A stretch of 6,223 bases of DNA. Source: Pseudobdellovibrio sp. (GTDB lineage Bacteria; Bdellovibrionota; Bdellovibrionia; Bdellovibrionales; Bdellovibrionaceae). How positions within the stretch are numbered: the first letter of the stretch is position 1; each line of letters starts with the position of its first letter. A model generated the notes under the pieces. It was not told where the DNA came from, made no database searches, and saw only the letters and a program-made list of their open reading frames with translations. Positions 4,852 to 6,223 of the stretch are shown here, in pieces. The position numbers were made by a program, and so were the translations under genes. The stretch is from contig JANWIU010000178.1 of the NCBI GenBank assembly GCA_025449725.1, positions 1 through 6,223 on the forward strand, read 5' to 3'.

Positions 4852-5982
4852 CTACTGCTCGTGCATGAATAAGTGCTTTTTAACTTCCGGATTTGCCGAT
4901 TTCCAGATCACATTGTCGATAAAGTAATGATGGATGTTAATAAATAGCAAAAATGCCACCAAAACCGGATTGGTGCCCAGCCCGGCTTCTGTGAACTTGT
5001 AGATCTTATCCAGATTCTTAGGAATGAATTCAAAGAACATGGCCCCTAAGATCAGACTGACAGCGATATAACCGTAAAACTGTCTGACCCACTCTTGCCG
5101 CCGAACAACGACGTCCTCAGCCGGCAGATTTGCTTTAACCTGATTCTTTTTAAAGAACCACACGAAGACCAGATACTGTAGCGAATGGAAAAATGGAATG
5201 AGGTACGCGAAATGAGGATGAGAAAACGCCGGTAAGTACCAAGCGTACAACGACAACATCGCAACAACAGCGGAAGACACTGGAAGAGTACCTTCCTGGA
5301 TGTATTTTTTTACGTGAATAGCGATCATCGTAATCAAGCTGATTACAAAAACCGCGTAGCTGACTTTCAGCCATACATTATCAAAACCGAATGAGGCGTA
5401 CTTGATTCCGTAAAAATCAAAGTTACCAATATAGGTTTGGGAATTAAAAAATGAAATGCCCCAGATTGAAAATAAATTAGCCAGAATAATATTGCGTTCG
5501 TTTTTTGAATAAAAGAATCTCTTCAACGCAGACGTTACAACGACTACGCCAAAAATTTGTTTTACATAATGCCAGCCGACCAAAAAGAACATGGCATTAA
5601 TACTGTAGCCAAGCAGATCGGCTCTTTCAGCCAGCAAACAGTACAATAAATAAGAAAACAAAGCCGCCGGCACAACAACGGCCGCCCAGAAATACTTTAT
5701 ATTCTTGAAAATGTTTTTTCTGAAGTCTGAATACAATAACATGTAAGAAGACGCAAAGTGCGGGTGATTTGCAACAAAGGCTGCAGCAAAAGCAATTTGC
5801 GAAATGTTAAAAAGGGAAACACCGCGATCAATGAAGATCCAGCAAGCGGCCATAAAAAGGATGGAAAATCCGCCAAGGGCCATATTGATATAAAAAGTAT
5901 TGTCTGTTTGCGGGATAGCAACTGCAGATACAGAACCTGCAGATTTTGCGTTAACTTCTTTTACAGCTGCGATTCCGTTCAT
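4852..5982 (-). CDS. Multi-pass membrane protein with paired histidine motifs, unknown function
   Basis: This 376-residue integral membrane protein belongs to a family I cannot name. After a polar N-terminus of about 28 residues there are roughly ten hydrophobic segments (near 31-51, 56-71, 97-118, 125-150, 163-179, 206-223, 235-253, 258-277, 302-320 and 338-355). Histidines sit at or inside segment ends in patterned motifs: N-H-P-H-F (73-76), G-W-H-Y-V-K-Q (136-142), S-H-P-H-F with a second H-S-L-Q-Y (254-270), and HHYFIDNVIWK (351-361). Such clusters suggest metal or heme binding within the membrane, as in membrane di-iron or carotenoid-cleaving enzymes of the Brp/Blh type, but that comparison is only about His layout. 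The start is supported by AGGAG 8 nt upstream. It follows a SlyD-type gene after 29 nt on the same strand, so the two may be co-transcribed. Gene length and motifs look intact. Confidence 0.88.
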   Translation of the reverse strand: MNGIAAVKEVNAKSAGSVSAVAIPQTDNTFYINMALGGFSILFMAACWIFIDRGVSLFNISQIAFAAAFVANHPHFASSYMLLYSDFRKNIFKNIKYFWAAVVVPAALFSYLLYCLLAERADLLGYSINAMFFLVGWHYVKQIFGVVVVTSALKRFFYSKNERNIILANLFSIWGISFFNSQTYIGNFDFYGIKYASFGFDNVWLKVSYAVFVISLITMIAIHVKKYIQEGTLPVSSAVVAMLSLYAWYLPAFSHPHFAYLIPFFHSLQYLVFVWFFKKNQVKANLPAEDVVVRRQEWVRQFYGYIAVSLILGAMFFEFIPKNLDKIYKFTEAGLGTNPVLVAFLLFINIHHYFIDNVIWKSANPEVKKHLFMHEQ

Positions 5983-5990
5983 AGCTGAAT

Positions 5991-5995
5991 CTCCT
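5991..5995 (-). promoter_or_regulatory. Ribosome binding site of the membrane protein gene
   Basis: AGGAG on the minus strand, 8 nt before the ATG at 5982. The short AT-rich gap to the upstream slyD-like gene has no terminator hairpin. Confidence 0.8.
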
Positions 5996-6011
5996 AAATT
6001 TAATTTAAATA

Positions 6012-6223
6012 CTAGTGCTGAGAATGGCCGTGCAAACCATGCACATGCCCATGTGCAATTTCTTCAGCGGTTGCCTCACGTTTTAAAACCACTTCAATAT
6101 CGAACACCAAATCCACTCCGGCAAGCGGGTGATTTCCATCTAAGGTCACGTGTGATTCTGAAATTTTACTGACTTTCACAACACGAACCTGATTTTGCAA
6201 TTGCAATTGTAAGTGGGCACCTA
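6012..6223 (-). CDS. slyD: SlyD-type FKBP peptidyl-prolyl cis-trans isomerase, C-terminal part (5' end beyond the right edge)
   Basis: The frame enters at the right edge and gives about 70 residues up to the TAG at 6012. They cover the end of the insert-in-flap domain and the last FKBP strand. Recognisable SlyD features are V-T-L-D-G-N-H-P-L-A-G, V-D-L-V-F-D-I-E-V-V, R-E-A-T-A-E-E-I-A-H-G-H-V-H-G, and a short His-rich tail (G-L-H-G-H-S-Q-H). In the family this protein is a cytoplasmic chaperone and prolyl isomerase whose His-rich tail binds nickel and other metals. The tail here is shorter than in E. coli and has no cysteines, so metal capacity would be lower. The N-terminal catalytic half is not in the window. 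The membrane protein gene starts 29 nt downstream on the same strand. Confidence 0.88.
   Translation of the reverse strand, partial: GAHLQLQLQNQVRVVKVSKISESHVTLDGNHPLAGVDLVFDIEVVLKREATAEEIAHGHVHGLHGHSQH

Noticed and set aside
4838..4852. Hairpin GCCTA-GATAA-TAGGC as terminator of the membrane protein gene
   Set aside because: It has only five pairs, overlaps the stop codon and has no T-run on the minus strand side.

Overview
This 6.2-kb window looks chromosomal, from a Gram-negative, proteobacteria-like organism of moderate GC. The signs are Sec signal peptides, a periplasmic TesA-type esterase with a YbbA/YbbP-type ABC transporter, and a SlyD-type prolyl isomerase. The mixture of small secreted proteins of unknown family and a glycine-rich RRM protein reminds me of Bdellovibrio and relatives, but that placement is an impression and was not tested.

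Left third, minus strand (2325 down to 1): a tightly packed operon encodes a secreted GDSL esterase (TesA-like), an ABC ATPase (YbbA-like) and an FtsX-fold permease (YbbP-like) that runs off the left edge. The first two genes overlap by 4 nt and the next pair is 2 nt apart, so the products are probably made in fixed proportion. The permease and ATPase would form a lipid- or hydrophobe-handling ABC machine in the inner membrane, and the esterase would act on its substrate in the periplasm.

Middle, plus strand (2571-3758): two unrecognised exported proteins with even numbers of cysteines (six and four) lie 9 nt apart. They share a short S-L-N-G-(L/F)-T-C motif.

Convergent intergenic region (3759-4233, 475 nt): this is the most unusual part. 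It starts with GC-rich direct repeats, including three adjacent units whose short hairpins keep pairing although the stem bases differ. It then has a roughly 231-bp inverted-repeat element with two 51-nt arms, 45/51 matching, around an A-rich centre. Each arm carries the palindrome ATTTCTAGAAAT and begins at the T-run of a terminator-like hairpin. I see no credible protein gene in it.

Right part, minus strand (6223 down to 4234): the C-terminal end of a SlyD-type FKBP isomerase is followed 29 nt later by a multi-pass membrane protein with paired histidine motifs (unrecognised family). After a 213-nt promoter-bearing gap comes a small RRM RNA-binding protein with a glycine/arginine tail and a clear intrinsic terminator. 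No tRNA, rRNA, CRISPR array or transposase gene was seen.
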